From contig JALIZF010001480.1 in NCBI GenBank assembly GCA_029948255.1, positions 253,001 through 317,000 of the forward strand: DNA of 64,000 bases, read 5' to 3'. The translations under genes were made by a program, and so were the position numbers. Source of the DNA: Telmatactis stephensoni (lineage: Eukaryota; Cnidaria; Anthozoa; Actiniaria; Isophelliidae). This document shows, one piece after another, positions 1 through 13,600 of the stretch (positions are counted from its first letter, which is position 1; each line of letters opens with the position of its first letter). The notes under the pieces were generated by a model. That model ran no database searches. It was not told where the DNA came from and worked only from the letters and a program-made list of their open reading frames with translations.

Positions 1-3000
1 TTAGCAACGGTTGGTTGTGTAGTTGGCATAATAGTTGAGTCTTTCTTGTCCAGGGCTGGATCTTAACACAGAAAAACACAGTCATCAACATACCCTTGAT
101 TTGATATATAACATGATATCTTGGTATATAGCTATTTCAAAAAAGGTTGACGGGGCCAATGGCGAATGGGAAGCGGCGATTGGTGATTGCACGACCGAAA
201 GGAATTTTGGGATAGCAAGAATTGCTTCATTTTCATTAACTAAATACCCAAGCAATGACGGTACCATGCAGTCTTAGGCGGTGTTTACATGGGACCGGGA
301 CGAAGTCAGACGTGTCTGAGTTCATATCGGCTTCCATACATTTTTTTACTTGCGTTTAAACGAGACCGTTCGGAAAATGAACTCGAACCGGTTCGACTTC
401 GTCCCGGTTGCTGGACTGAGACGAGTATCTTTCGTACCGGTCTGAGTTCGTACCGGTCTCATGTAGATACAAACAAATCTCAGACCGGTCTGGAATTTCA
501 AATCCTGCATATTTTAGTTGGGTCAGCAACATGCTTATTGTCCCATTTAATCGACCAAGCATTTCGTACCGGTCTCAAGTAAACAGCTGCAAAAACTCGT
601 GAACCGGTACCTTAACAAGTTCGTCGCCCGGTCTGACTTCGTTCCGGTCCCGTATAAAGACCGACCTGGTTGTCCGGTAAGTAACTGTTTACCTGCCAAA
701 CGTTTTTGGCCTTGGCATCTGTGAACAACCATGTCGAATTTGCTGTGATGGGCCAGAACTTACCTTTTACAATGGTATAAATGCAAGTGTTGTCTGGATC
801 CAGTTTGCTTTCTCCATAGATATTCCAAGCTGTAACTGCAAACTCGAAAGTTGTTTGCCATTCTAGTGTAAACTTATGCCATGTATGGCTCTGGCTGACA
901 TTGTAATTGATCCATGGAACTTGTCGATGATTATTCCTCTCTAATTTACGTCGTTTTATGGTGAATGCTAGTACTGGAGCTCCACCGTCGTCTTCTGGAA
1001 ATCTCCAGCGAAACAACACCGATCGACTTTGACTTCCTTGTTTCTCGCAATCAACACTTGGTGTTAGCGGGGGTCCTGTGAAAGAAAAGTGACATGGCCC
1101 TCTCACAAAATGTTTCATCTGTAGCTTAGCACTTTACACTTTATTAATCAAACCGACTTCATGACTTGACTTACCAACTTCTTCTAAAACAAAGCTGGCC
1201 TCGTCTTGACCAATGGGTGTTGGACGCCCGACAAGTGTAATTCCCATAATCAGACTTCTTTCTTATCTCAACTTTCAATATTGGTCCGTTACTGATTACT
1301 GAATCATGAACAACCCATTTGATTATGGCTGGTGGATTTGCAAGAGCTGGACATTTAAATTGTACTTTCCTTCCAACAGGAGCGTGAACTACTTTCACTT
1401 TGCTGGTTGTATTGATGACTGGTGCATCTGTTGATCAGTTAAATAGTAAGATATCATTCGTTCGTGTCCCTAATTAGCCTATATTGCTAAATCCTAAATA
1501 CATAAGCTACTGCGTAGCCCCATTCCCGGGATTTTATCCGAGGAATGGGTTTCCTGTGCTAGGGTTCTAACCACGGGGGATTGGGTTGAGTGGGATGGTC
1601 GCCCCGTATTCAAGTAATAAATCTATTACAACACCTCGACTCATGAACAAAAAATATTCATATAGTGTTCGTTTCCATAACATGACAAGCAATGTACATA
1701 TTGATTGTTAATGACAGAGGTCCCATTGGAACATTTAACTCAATCTACATGGCGCTCGAAAACCATTGTTAAGAGTTAGAGGTTCTGGTGAAACCGCGTC
1801 CATTGACAGTTAACAGTTTATACTCACATTGTACATTCACAACTGCTGACGATGACGTGACGTTGCCCACTTCGTTTTCAGCCACACAATAATACTTCCC
1901 AGCATCCTCTTTGCGTGTATTATTCACTAAGTATGCACCACTGATGTTTGCTTGGATCACGTGACCGTCTTTATACCATGTGATAATTGGTGTAGGTTTC
2001 CCGTATGCTTGACATAAAAGATTTAATTTCTCGTGTTCATTGACTGTTAAACTCGCCACTGGTTTTTTGGTGAACTTAGGAGTTTCTGCACAAAAGAAGT
2101 TACATCGTTAGTATGTATGGACAATTAAATGAAGTAGAATATTAAAATTGATAAATTGGCTTTTTTTTCTTCAGTTCCGTAAGACAAATTCGAAATTTCC
2201 TCTTTAGTGCGGAAGTATTTTTATTCTTCTTGTGTTAAATGTCCTTAGCTCCGCACTAATTTGTGATATACCTTGAACAACAAGACTGGATTGATTCTCC
2301 ATGGGTCGCTGTGTTCCACCAAGACGAATAGCATAAGTAGCTTCGTCACGGAGTCCAATTCTACTGAGTTCAAAGGAAACCTTTTGCTTCGGGTCCGAAT
2401 GAACAATCCTAGCCTTTCGTTTCCCTGGGCAAATAGCTTTACCTGTTTTAACCTACAAAAATCATCATAAACTAGTAAATCAGCAAGTTTAAGATCTATG
2501 AATTATCTGCTAATGGTTAATTATAAAGCATTACAAAACTGCGCCACTTTTCAAAGTACCCCACTGTATCTAAAAATTGATTTTTCCTTTTCATTTATCT
2601 ATCATCAGTGTTCCTCCTTCAGCGTTGAGCATTTTCCTTACCGCCATATTTGCTTAGCGCCATGCTTGACGATTGCCATGATATTTGATGGGAATGACGA
2701 AATGTTCATTTTCTTGATAAGAAAATATTAGATACTAAATAACCAATTAACTAAATAACGATTTAGCTGTTATTTTATACGGTTTTGCCAATACGCATTT
2801 TGTCCTCCATGTTAGGGTTAGGGACACAAACATGGCGGTGCCATACATTTCTTACTAGAGAACGAGTATATAAAATTGCTTATATCTTTGTGAACCCAGA
2901 GTGACACAAACGTCAAACTGCCATACATTTCTTACTACAGAATTAGCACTTAAAATGATTATATCTTTGCAACGAAAACTCATTTCAATTCGAAATTCTG

Positions 3001-5699
3001 CTGAGATACATAGTTTTACTTGCTGTTTCGAATGAAACCACTTTGATTGCACTCAGAACTCTAAAACATTTCGATCACGTGAGTGAAAGCCAAGAATATT
3101 TATCGACAGAAATGGCATCATTTAGCTTTTGTCAAAGTGATTGCATTAGGTAAAGATTGGGTGTCCTGAGGGAACTAGTATACAAGAAATAGTTTTTTTT
3201 ATAATTATCCTTTAACTCAGATATTGCATGTAAATAAGATCACATTGGATCCTTTGCGTTGGTTTGTTTGATATATACGGAGTTGTACACGGAATACGAC
3301 TCCCATTACATACCTCAATGTTACATAACTCCTCAAATTGGGTTTTATTACGATAAACACCAAACGAAACAGTGGTCAAAGTCTTCTTGTCTTCTTCGTT
3401 AAGATGGTATTTCCATGGAAACTCTGCATTTTCGCCTAGTAGAAGAGACACCGCACCAGGGCTAGACTCAAATGTCGATGGAACCTGACAAATAATGGAA
3501 AACTTAGTGAAAGCGTGAAGTTGACCCAGAATAAAAGTAATTTGTGGCAATTACCTTAACAATAAGTTTGGTGTAGCTCACAATCATCGTGTCATCCTCG
3601 TTGTTAAATTCAAGCTAAAAATACAGTAAATAAAATCATGCATGTACTAAACTTAACAAGCAACATGATAATACTCAATTCGTACCTCTAATCCATAGAA
3701 TGTCTTGTCTTTATAGTTTATCTGTAATAACTCAAAAGTCAGTGTCATGTTATCCAAGTCACCAGCCCATTTAATACGGCCAGCATAAGCTTTGGCTTTG
3801 GCGCTATCAGTGAGCATTTTTACATTCACTGTACCATTGGAAAGTTTGTCAATTGCCACCAACTGCGTTTCTAACGTGTCAAACATGGTATTATATAATC
3901 CGAATGTCACCTTGTGCAAGAGATGGCCAGAAAATTTCCATGTAAAATTGACATTCTCTCCATAAAATGCTGTAGTCTCTTTCTTTGGCTTGGATGTGAA
4001 GTGCGGTTCAGAACTGGCTTGAGCTAAACGTTTTGAAATATAGGAATATAAAATGAAAACCTGAAAATGGTTTACTCCTTCGTTGTCCTACAAACACATA
4101 AGCCTATGGTAAACAGTGATCAACTGTCCAAACGTCGGTGTTGAATCGACAGTTAAATCCTTCCAAACAACAACTTGCACGAATAGAATGCCCCTATTTT
4201 CCACAACATCGTTTAACATGTTTCAACATTCAACATACCATGATACACCTTCAACAAACCTGTAGAACATTCATATTTTTACTTAGTTGAAAATATATGT
4301 GAGTATCCTAAGAGACTAACGATGATAATCCGGTGAGTTTCAACAAAATACCTAATCATTCCTCTAAAGGTTTGTTATGGTGAATTGGGAAAACATTGGA
4401 ACTTGAATGATGTTGCTCAACAAATGTTGAACCTTGCATCATTGGCTTGACCTTCATAACAGATACAAGTTGGAGTACTTTATCGTGTCAGGGAAAATAT
4501 AGTTAGTAATGGAAATATAGTTAATAATTATATATATATATATATATGAAAATATAGTTAATAATTGATTTGTACAGTTTTGTTTTGAGACGTGAGAACG
4601 AGGCTCAAATAATGTAAAAACTCGTTTACATGGCCCTGTTTGAGCCTAGTCATCAGTATTCATCATATAGCAACATATGCTGGTCATATTCAGTGTTTTG
4701 TCATTTGTATTACCGTTTGGACTTCCCCAGTTGTACATTAAGTCCGTGAGTAACATCCTTGTAAATGATCGATTACAATAGCGTTGAGCCTTCTTTCAGC
4801 TCTTCCGTTCTTTCGTATTTACAAAATGAAATTTATTTGTTGTTCTTGTTGTCCTAATGTTCTTAAAACATCAGTCGTTTTTCTTGATGTATTTCCTTGT
4901 CACGTCTTTCACATATGAAGAACAAATGAAAGCCATACCAGCCCACTCGGATAACTGTTGCTTGCGCCTACTCCGCTGTTGACTCACGTTTATTGTACTT
5001 TACTTTGAATCTATGTTTGTTTGATTTTTTTGGTATTAACACAAGAGTATTTTGCTTTCTGTCAATCCAGCGTTTGTAGCAGCATAGATATATATCGTTA
5101 AGTTTTGATTATTTTGTAAGATTATTTTGCTCCACATGTGAATGTACCAATATGCAATAGATGAAGGCATAACAAGCTGATGACCAACAAAACGAAAACA
5201 TCCAACAACTGTTGAACAGCTTTCTTATCTTGAAAAGCTGTTGGAAAACAAAACCCTACTGTTGCTGATCTGTCTGTTCGTTATAGCAATGGAAACTTTA
5301 TCACTCAATAAATATCATAGAAGAATAAGGAAAACATTTCGTTCCTCATTTCCAAAATTATTTCCAATAACACAATTTATGGTCACGAGAATGAACCAGT
5401 GCATTTTATAGACGAGATCATCTTTTTATGCGCAGAACATTAACCAATTAGTTTGCTTGTGCATTACTTACATTCTGTTTAAAACACTTCAAAATAAACA
5501 AGCTCTGTTTCAGGTTTGTTCAAATTAAATTTGTTAACTTCCTCTCGAATTCTAAATTTCACTGCAAATATAGTCCTGATAGAAATAGTTTGAACGGTGT
5601 GGTGTTTTTAAGTAATAAAGATGATTGACTAATTACTGGCACCTACATAGACTTACCAAGTATACAAGCAAAAACGATGATGCAGTGTAAGACCTCCAT
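1..5699 (-). CDS. Gene A: secreted or membrane Ig-like/Ig/FN3 protein, 3' end outside window
   Basis: Spliced model, exons in transcript order: 5657-5699, 3686-4023, 3555-3614, 3314-3484, 2272-2452, 1828-2085, 1175-1427, 764-1075, and a weaker exon 1-55. Each has GT/AG borders, and phases agree except at 1175-1427. Exon 1 starts MEVLHCIIVFACIL, a signal peptide completed in exon 2. Two divergent Ig-like domains follow, with FTWKF and FPWKY where strand B normally has Cys. Then come two canonical I-set Ig domains (LNLLCQAYGKPTPIITWYKD with YYCVAENE; VQFKCPAL with YTCRAS) and one FN3 domain (SVLFRWRFPEDDGGAPVLAF). No membrane segment is in view; the final exon 1-55 encodes a Thr-rich stretch that could be a stalk. 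Exon 1175-1427 is 253 nt and breaks frame near 1211: upstream codons read Ig up to ASNTH, downstream codons continue as ASFVLEEV one frame over. Likely a cell-surface adhesion or recognition protein (inference). No specific orthologue recognised. Confidence 0.75.
278..659. mobile_element. MITE with TIRs and internal ACCGGTCT repeats
   Basis: The left end (about 281-311, GTTTACATGGGACCGGGACG) is matched in inverted orientation by the right end (about 630-657, CGTTCCGGTCCCGTATAAA) with a few mismatches, giving terminal inverted repeats of about 28 bp. The inside repeats short ACCGGTCT/GTACCGGT blocks on both strands. It lies in the last intron of gene A. It shares the GTGTTTACATGG start with the element at 45419-45660, so both may belong to one superfamily. 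No coding capacity. Confidence 0.7.
2840..3010. repeat. Diverged tandem duplication in an intron
   Basis: The stretch TGCCATACATTTCTTACTA followed by a purine-rich segment and TTATATCTTTG occurs twice, beginning near 2840 and again near 2921, with mismatches between. It lies between exons of gene A. No coding signal seen. Confidence 0.5.
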
Positions 5700-7054
5700 G
5701 TTACTAGACTGTCGTAGCATCTCTACTGGTCAGTACATTATCAAGGCTACAATACTTACATCCAATTGCGTTGATGCGTCATGAAGCTAAAGCCCTACCC
5801 TTAGAGGTAGTGACGGGCGATGTTTTGACGTACACCGAAACATTAATTTGTATTTTTGACAACTAAAATACTGATCAACTAAAGTAAACGCCTTAGCTGA
5901 ATTGACACTTAAAATACGTTAGATTTGGGCTTGGAAAACGATTGACATGATTCAATAAAAGCAGATATATCGACGTATTTATTGCGTTGCGCAAGGAGTG
6001 TCTAACGTTTTACGTGCGTAAGAGGTAAAGATTTGACGATTACATCACACTCGATAAGTGTTATGGCCTTCCTATCGCGGCTGTAGGTTATTGTTATGAA
6101 GTACAAACCCAAGGTCAGCCCTACCACGTCATGGCATAATTCTACAAACATGACGAGAAAACGCGAGAGAATAGCGTGTCTAATTCCAGTAAAGCGAATG
6201 AACCAGAAACTACATGAATCGCTGATAAGCTTTTCCCGCTCTCTTCATTAAATACACTGCCCCCTTTCCCTTTCGCTCTTATTCTTGAAGGTTTTTATGT
6301 CAATCAAACCCATTTATTGCGATAAGTCCCGTGTTCGATTCTCATTCACCTCACTCTTATTTCGACCTTTTTTCATTCACTGTAACTTTGAGTAGCTTTA
6401 AATACCCTTAAAACGAAGCACTGATGGAGAAACGGGCGTAAAGAGCGAAAAGTCGGCTTCCTGGGGAAACCAGCTTCTAGCTGAAGGAACTACCGACACT
6501 AAATTAGTGCTTTACCTTGACTTTTATTAATTCAATACTTTTATCTGCATTAGAACTGAGCACACGAACTGACACGATATACGTTTTCTAACTCGCGGTG
6601 GCAGTGTTGACCTGCATGCAAGCACTTTGAGCGCTAGTGCAACTCTACAGCAACTCTACAGCACAGGTAGTAAACTCTACAGGTTTTGAAATATGACTTC
6701 ATCATAAAATCAGTATATGATTTGGCTCCTTAAAATGGTTGAGAAAACGATTTCATTTCTTTGTACGCAAGCATATGTTAAAAAAGGAAGATAATTGTAT
6801 CATCTGCGTCATTTCATTATTATTATGTTAAGTGATTGAAAGTTACAAGATCTTTCACGTGACTTCCTCTGAAATAATATTGAAATTGTTCGGGTACTCT
6901 CAAATCGCTTTATTGTACTTGATTGGAAGACATCTGTGTTTCAGGTGCTCATCAAATTATCTTTTAGAAGACACCCTTTGTAAGAATCAAAGTAGGATAT
7001 TAAAACAATTATAAAAAGAAAGTAGGAATAAACATTGCGCAAATTTGAGTGCAC

Positions 7055-7897
7055 GAGTGGTTTTCATAAACCCGTGAAATAGATATAGAGGATATTACAT
7101 GGGCGCGCGGAGATACGGATTTTATCTTCGACGCTCACTCGTTGAAAGATCTCTTTCAACACTCGAAGATAAAATCCGTATCTCCAAGCGAATATGTAAT
7201 ATTCTATTTATCATATAATTATCAAATCAAGAGACAACAAACTATCTTTAGAGTAAATGCGCTCAATTAACCATGGTAACGATCTTTTCACTAGTGAAAA
7301 GAACATGTTATTTTCACTAGTGAAAAGAACAAGTTTTCGAAATTAAGAAATATAGGTATTTTATAAATAATTATATGATAAACTAAACTAATACACATTA
7401 GTAGACCCTAATTCAATTGTATTCTTTTGTTCTTATTTGATCACTATTACACATTAACTGCTAGAGTGATTTTTATTTGACCGTGAAAGAAAAATGACTA
7501 TTTAGTTAGTAAATGAGAAACAAAAGAAAACAATGGCTTTAGAGTCTACTAACAACTATTAGTTTGGCTATTCGTGGTCAAATGAAAACCACTCTAGTAT
7601 TTATTTCACGGGTTTATGAAAACCACTCTATCACTGAAGCAGAACAGTGCAAATAACAATAGCAAAGTATCTAGTGGTCTTTGTCTTTCTTTGTGTAGTT
7701 TATGCCTGAGTGAATTCTTTGTTATCGGACAACAAAATAGTTGATGACTAAATAGAGTGGTTTCATAAACCCGTGAAAAAGATACTAAACCAATACACAT
7801 TATTAGACCCTAATTCTATTGTTTTCTTTTGTTCTTATTTGGCTATTACACATTAATTGCTAGTAATTATTTCACGGGTTTATGAAAACCGCTCTAC
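7055..7897. mobile_element. Nested MITEs sharing the end GAGTGGTTTTCATAAACCCGTGAAA
   Basis: A terminal sequence of about 25 bp (core CATAAACCCGTGAAA) occurs four times in alternating orientation: 7055-7080 (+), 7605-7630 (-), 7754-7780 (+) and 7870-7897 (-). This is what two or more insertions of one TIR family, partly nested, would leave. The palindrome TTTTCACTAGTGAAAA occurs twice at about 7286-7327 in between. A related end (AGAGTGGTTGCACTTAACCG) recurs near 14729. Confidence 0.65.
7081..7205. mobile_element. Near-perfect fold-back (palindromic) MITE
   Basis: The arm 7109-7131 (GGAGATACGGATTTTATCTT continuing into CGA) is the reverse complement of 7163-7185. The centre (7141-7160, GTTGAAAGATCTCTTTCAAC) is itself a palindrome, and the outer flanks (ATATTACATG / CATATGTAATAT-like) also pair. 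The whole unit could form one long hairpin. No coding capacity; typical non-autonomous DNA element. Confidence 0.75.
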
Positions 7898-10648
7898 TAT
7901 TATACGCCAAATAGTAGCTGTTTCACGGATATATGGCGTGCACTCTAGTCTAAGAGTGTGGATTTCTCTAGCAGTATTTGTAACCTGGCATGGTGATAGG
8001 TTACGTTTCATTCCATTTGACCCATCTAAAAGACTTCATAGATTTACATAGCTCAAAATACTTGCTGTTATTTAATTAGATTATAAACAAAGTATTTACA
8101 TGACCAGATGCCGTGAGGTTTAGCTTAAAAAAGAAGGTTTCGATACTGAGATCTGCTTATACAAATAGTTTCAGTTCTGGTTGTCGTTTTTGTCATGCAA
8201 ATCTGTACTGTTATTGTTCTTGGTGCACCAAGGGAGGTGCAAAGTGCGTTATACATTGCTGTAACATAATGATTTTTGTATGTCCTTTTACGACGGATCG
8301 ACAGTATATATAGTGAGTTATGTCTGCTAATGTGCAACATATCTGTCCATCGCATTGCACAAGATGACTACAGTTAGTAGTCGAAATATTCAAGTAAAAA
8401 AGATCAGTATGATTTATCTTCTCGTTTCACTTTTCATAATCTGTCCATTGTTTTGACGAGAAACATTTCTGCATCAATACAAAATTAGTTTGCCACCAAA
8501 TAATTAATTAAACACCATGAGTAATGCCAGATTACGAAAAAAGAATTGTTTATTTCTCAGCTTTACTAAGCGAGATTAACATTAACCCACAAATAATATC
8601 TTCTAGATCTGGAAATATCAATCATAGCAATTAAATTACTATACGGTGGTACGTCACAGAATACTAAGAAATCACGACAGATATTGACTTAGAATTAGGG
8701 GATGTTAATCTAAAGGGGAGAGGAAGCGAAAGAATAGGAAAACAAAAACATGACTCTAGTCTAATTAATCTAACCCTTTTTACTAATCATTTGCATTATT
8801 TTTGAATATCTTATCATCAAAACACCGTAAAGAATCTAAAGCGTTTACACAATACTTTTTAGTGCATAAATACTAAGTGATCATACTCGAAGTAGTCCTA
8901 CAGCGCAATGGTAATATAAACGTGCACTTAATCGAATTATTGATGTGCAAATATATAATGACAAGATGAGATGAGATGTGATTTTTTTCAGCATGCCGCA
9001 AGCGAAAGTGCTGTCATATCCGTATAGAGTAGCTTCAGCAATGTTGACAACATGAATGCACTAATCAAAGTACGTTACTGTGGTCACGGCAGTGATATTC
9101 ATACAAGAAAATGGTCGTTTATTACCTGGAGAGGGAAGGGAGGGAGGGGAGATTTTTAGTAAATCTTCAAACCTAGCTTCACAAAGCATGCGTAACTCTC
9201 AGGTGTTTAATAGTGCTTTATTCTTTTTACAAAAAAACAAAAAACAAAAAAAACACTAAGTTTTAATCCGCTGCCATTTCTTCTTATTTTATCGAGTATG
9301 TAAGTTACGCCGATAAGCTTTTTGAAGGGGGGGGGGGGCTTCTTTATTTATTGTTCTCTGTATTCTGACTTGAGAGCAGACCTTCTAAAAATACTCTTCT
9401 CTGCAAATAGTTACTATCAATCTTTGTCAGAACATGATCTGTTCCTGCTACTGATCGATCCTTTGTCAAACTTACAAGTAGCAATAGAGGACCCCTCCCC
9501 CCCAAAAAAAGAGACAAGCAAAGAGCTACTAGCAATCGCCTCGACAATTAAGAATACCTGAATCCTTTGCTCTAATTATAAATACAAAATATTGTACTTT
9601 ATTTGGAACCATGTCGATATATTTACGTAATTATATAAGACACCAATTAAAAAATCTGTCTGTCCGTCTGCCCTCAACCTAAGCCTTTTGAAGTTTGTAA
9701 AAAGCTCCTAATTCCTTTCCTACAGGGACGTGATGTATTTAGACAGGAAGTAGCATATATGAGGCTTGTATGTATCCAGCATAGGTCGGATGCTCATAAA
9801 GCCAGCACAGGTTCGCAACGATCGAACGATGGATGGATGGATGTCTCATGTAGGCTAGGACTAGATGAGGAGAAATGAAATTGTCGATTTGCTCTCTCTT
9901 ACATTTCTGTAAACCTTTTTGCCTCGTCTGGTAAACCTAATCGCGCATTCCATTCCACTTCCAAAAAGGAATTTTCAAAAACATTCCCTGCAATTTGGCC
10001 TTCCATACTAAGTAGCTAGATGACCTACCCCATTCTGAAATTGGGCCAATTTATACTTGAAATCAATTATTAATCAATTATTGGTCTCAAAGGAATATAA
10101 CACATCTCAATCTAAACTGGGACCTAAAACAGATGATGTGCTATTATTCGTAAGTCGATTCATCTGTCTGAAAAAAACACCTACGTCTCGGCAGATGAAT
10201 TGCCTGACTTCTCGACAAAATTTTTTAATTGTCTACAATATCAGACGAATCTTCACTGATAGTTTATCCATGCAGACGGATATTAATTCGTTTTTAGTAT
10301 AAATTTGCCACTTCTACGAAACGAACACTAATTAGACCCATAGCTACATAAGAGGAATCACTGGTATGGAGTAAAAACAGCAAACTTGGCTGAAATGTGA
10401 AAATGTAAATAATATGTATAAATATGGTTTAAAATTGTCAGGGATCCCATGCAGATTGATACCAGACAATAGAATAACTGAACCAAGTCTCTCAATAAAT
10501 GAAACAAACATGGCAGTTGCGAATGATTCCACTGATGCGATGCGATGGCTTTCTAGTTCTTGCTCACTAGAAGAAAAGAAAAACGGCGAAATTCATAAAT
10601 ACATGGCAACTTAATACTTATGGAAAAAAATTGAAATAATTGTTGAAA

Positions 10649-13600
10649 TCATTCACGTGTAAATGTTTTAAACTTTTTGAATTCTCTGGTAAATGCATAA
10701 TAAAGTGTTCTATTACCTTGCTTTATTAGATGTTTGGCTTCTCTTTCATAGACGTGAGACTTTTTGGCTCGAGTTTCTGTAAAAAATAGATATTATTAAA
10801 ACGTAGAATGGCTATTGGCCTGATTGAAGTCATGTAGAGTTCCTAGTTATCCCACGAAAATGAGAAAGCGTACTCCAGTATTTATTGCAGGATGAACTCA
10901 TTTTATCTGACAAAGAATGGGATAAGTTTAAGGTGGCTAGGATTCTATGGCACAACGGTTGATGAAAGGGTTATAGGGACCCATAGTACCTTTCCGTATG
11001 TATATCTGGCATCTAGTATATGGAACCAGCTTGCAATCTACAAACATATAACATATAGTCATACATGTTAGTACGCATGGCCAACAGTTATCTCTTTAAC
11101 TACATAAGTTTGTTTCGATAAAAGGTTAGGATAGTTATCATAATGTTATGTTATGACCATGAAGTAATTGCTTGGTACAAAGACATGATAATTTTTATTG
11201 TATGTTTTTTAATCAGTCACTTACGTTTAACTCTATATTTGTAAAGAGCAGCACCCATACAAATATCATGTTCTTAAAGTCCCTACATTAGCCTCTACAA
11301 TTGTAAGAGCAGCACACATACAGATATCATGTTCTTAAAGTCCCTACATTACCTCTACAATTGTAAAGAGCAGCGCGCATACAAATATCATGTTTTTCAG
11401 ATCCCAATTCTGTGTTCCATGTAAGTGGATTAAGTCGAATGAAGCGCGCATTGACTGGTGGGTTAAGAATGTTTTCTGTTATGGATTTACGGTCACAGTT
11501 CCCTTGAAGCGTCTGAAAAGGTAAAAGTATGAAGCTAACTTAAACAGGAATGACACGTTTATCACGTTTATAACTTTATCTTTCATGTATATCATAACTG
11601 CATTTGCCTGTTTGTCTTTGGGTTTCCGTCCTTTACAAAACGCAACAGCCCATTAGTAGGACCATTCATCTTACATAACGGGTCTTAGGAAGGGCGTTGT
11701 CCTATCCGCATAAACGCATTCCGCCAATACCAAGGTGATTAAACTGTAGCTAATCAACAAGCGAACGAGTTCTATCTGTCCCGTTTATTCACAAAGTTAT
11801 GAATGGGAGCCCATTATTGCTTAGAAAGCAACACTAATTTTTCCGCACAAATTTCAATTCTAAAAATAACTACTCAGTTAGGAAAAATACTGCTTGACCA
11901 ATATAGTACAGTTGGATACCCCTAGTAATGGGTTCCTGAACGCAAACATTATAAAAGCCCGAAAATATAGTTTGTCCAATAGTTTTTATGGTTTCTAGTT
12001 ACTACGTTGTTAGTGTTTTTCTTGACGTGTGCATCCACCTTACCCTTGGATAGGTATTCCATTGTATGTTGTCATTGCTGAACTTGAGAGCAAAGGTTGA
12101 CACCCAGTTATCCCAGTGCTCCATTCCCTGAGTAGTGACTTTACCAATTAGTTGAGGTTGTCCAAGGTCAATGCCTAAATACTGACTATTGTCTTGATTG
12201 ACAGCATATTGATGCTCAGCACACCAGGCACCTAAACATCAAGCCATTGTTATGCACAGCTATTTATTACGGTATGTATCTATCTTGTCTTATTCAATGG
12301 AAGAAAAGGGAAAGGAAAGGGGAAAGGGAAAGGGCCGTCTTGGGTATATGACTTACTCATTTCTAAAAGTCAAAACTAACCCGAATCTAAGGTTAAGGAG
12401 CTGCATATAGCAATCATGTCTTGCATAGGTCAGTTATCGCGAGTGCATAATGACAGTTGTTGCTTTTAATCTGATTGGTCAACTTCGTCTCGTGACGTCC
12501 TTTTTTGTTTTCACCACATTTTAACGTCATCTGTATATCTAGTAGAGTACAGACGCACGGAAAAATGGAATCTTTTTCTTGAGCAATGGTCTTTCTTTAT
12601 GTTCGAAAACACGTTGAGAACACGTGTTGGTTGATGCGCAGATTTTTGAAAAAATAGTGATTTAAAGGTGATTAAAGGTCGAAAATCGTGGAAGTAGTAT
12701 ACTACTTACCTGCATTCTGAGTGTTATTTAAAAGACCATTGTAAGGAGCATGTCTTGCTTTGATAAGGGCATCTCCACTGTCTTTAGAGTACGTTGATGA
12801 AGCAGTAAGTTGATGGTGTGCTAAAGTGATCATTTCGAAACCATTTCCACAAGCTATAGGTTTAAAATTGATACACGTTAAAAGAATTGTCTCAGTAGGT
12901 GCATAAATTACATTTTAAAACAATTTTACCGTATAAATTTACTATAATGGTTTAGATTAGTTTTAATTGTGCATACATTTTGTAAAAGTTAACGTTTAAG
13001 GATTGATGTGGACTATATTTATTATTTATTTATCTATTTATTTATTTGTTTGTTTGTTTGTTTGTTTGTTTGTTTATTTATTTTTAAATTTCTGTTTAAC
13101 GGAGAATTACAAATACTAAGTACGTATCGACTTGTTGATGATTAAATTTGGATACAGACATTACTTGGACCCAAACCTTGACTCGTTTGTCTTTGAAAGG
13201 AAACTGCCGAATCCAACAGTATTTAATCCTTTAAGCCTAAATTTATTGCAATGGCGTAGCTACCATTAGTCACACTCACACGTGAACCTTGAAAAATACT
13301 AGCAAACTATTGATTATATGGGGAATCAGGGTCATTTGCTCTTCATTAAGATGGTTTTTCACTGCCTTTACGTACTTCCGAAAAAATTCCTGGCTACGCC
13401 ATTGAATTGTTTTTGTGTTGTGCTATTCCTGCCTATACTTCGATAAAGGCAAAGGCAAATAGAATAAAGAATGAATAAAAAATAAAAATGAATACACTTA
13501 GATAAAAGATTAAGGTGACAAAGTAAACAATTAAAATGTAATACTCTTGTTGCTATAGCTACTACCGTAAGGTGCAATACTATTTTTTGAAAGCTACGTA

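Larger units (their letters stand above)
5700..10648. other. Intergenic region between genes A and B
   Basis: No exon with supported splice sites was found on either strand; open frames here are short and lack domain signatures. The region holds palindromic MITE fragments (7055-7897), a tRNA-type B-box remnant (GTTCGATTCTC near 6333-6343), a run of G at about 9329-9339, poly-A/C tracts near 9230-9255 and 9495-9510, and GATG microsatellite sequence near 9829-9842. Genes A (start 5699) and B (3' end about 10649) are both transcribed leftwards, so the promoter of A should lie just right of 5699; no clear TATA box could be assigned. Confidence 0.6.

Noticed and set aside
6319..6350. Possible tRNA B box
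   Set aside because: Only the B-box-like word GTTCGATTC is present; no A box or cloverleaf, so a SINE remnant is more likely.
7081..7897. CRISPR-like spaced repeats
   Set aside because: Repeats alternate in orientation and are irregularly spaced, as expected for TIR elements in a eukaryotic genome.
8113..8393. Overlapping short frames on both strands
   Set aside because: No signal peptide, domain, or splice-site support; consistent with chance frames in AT-rich DNA.
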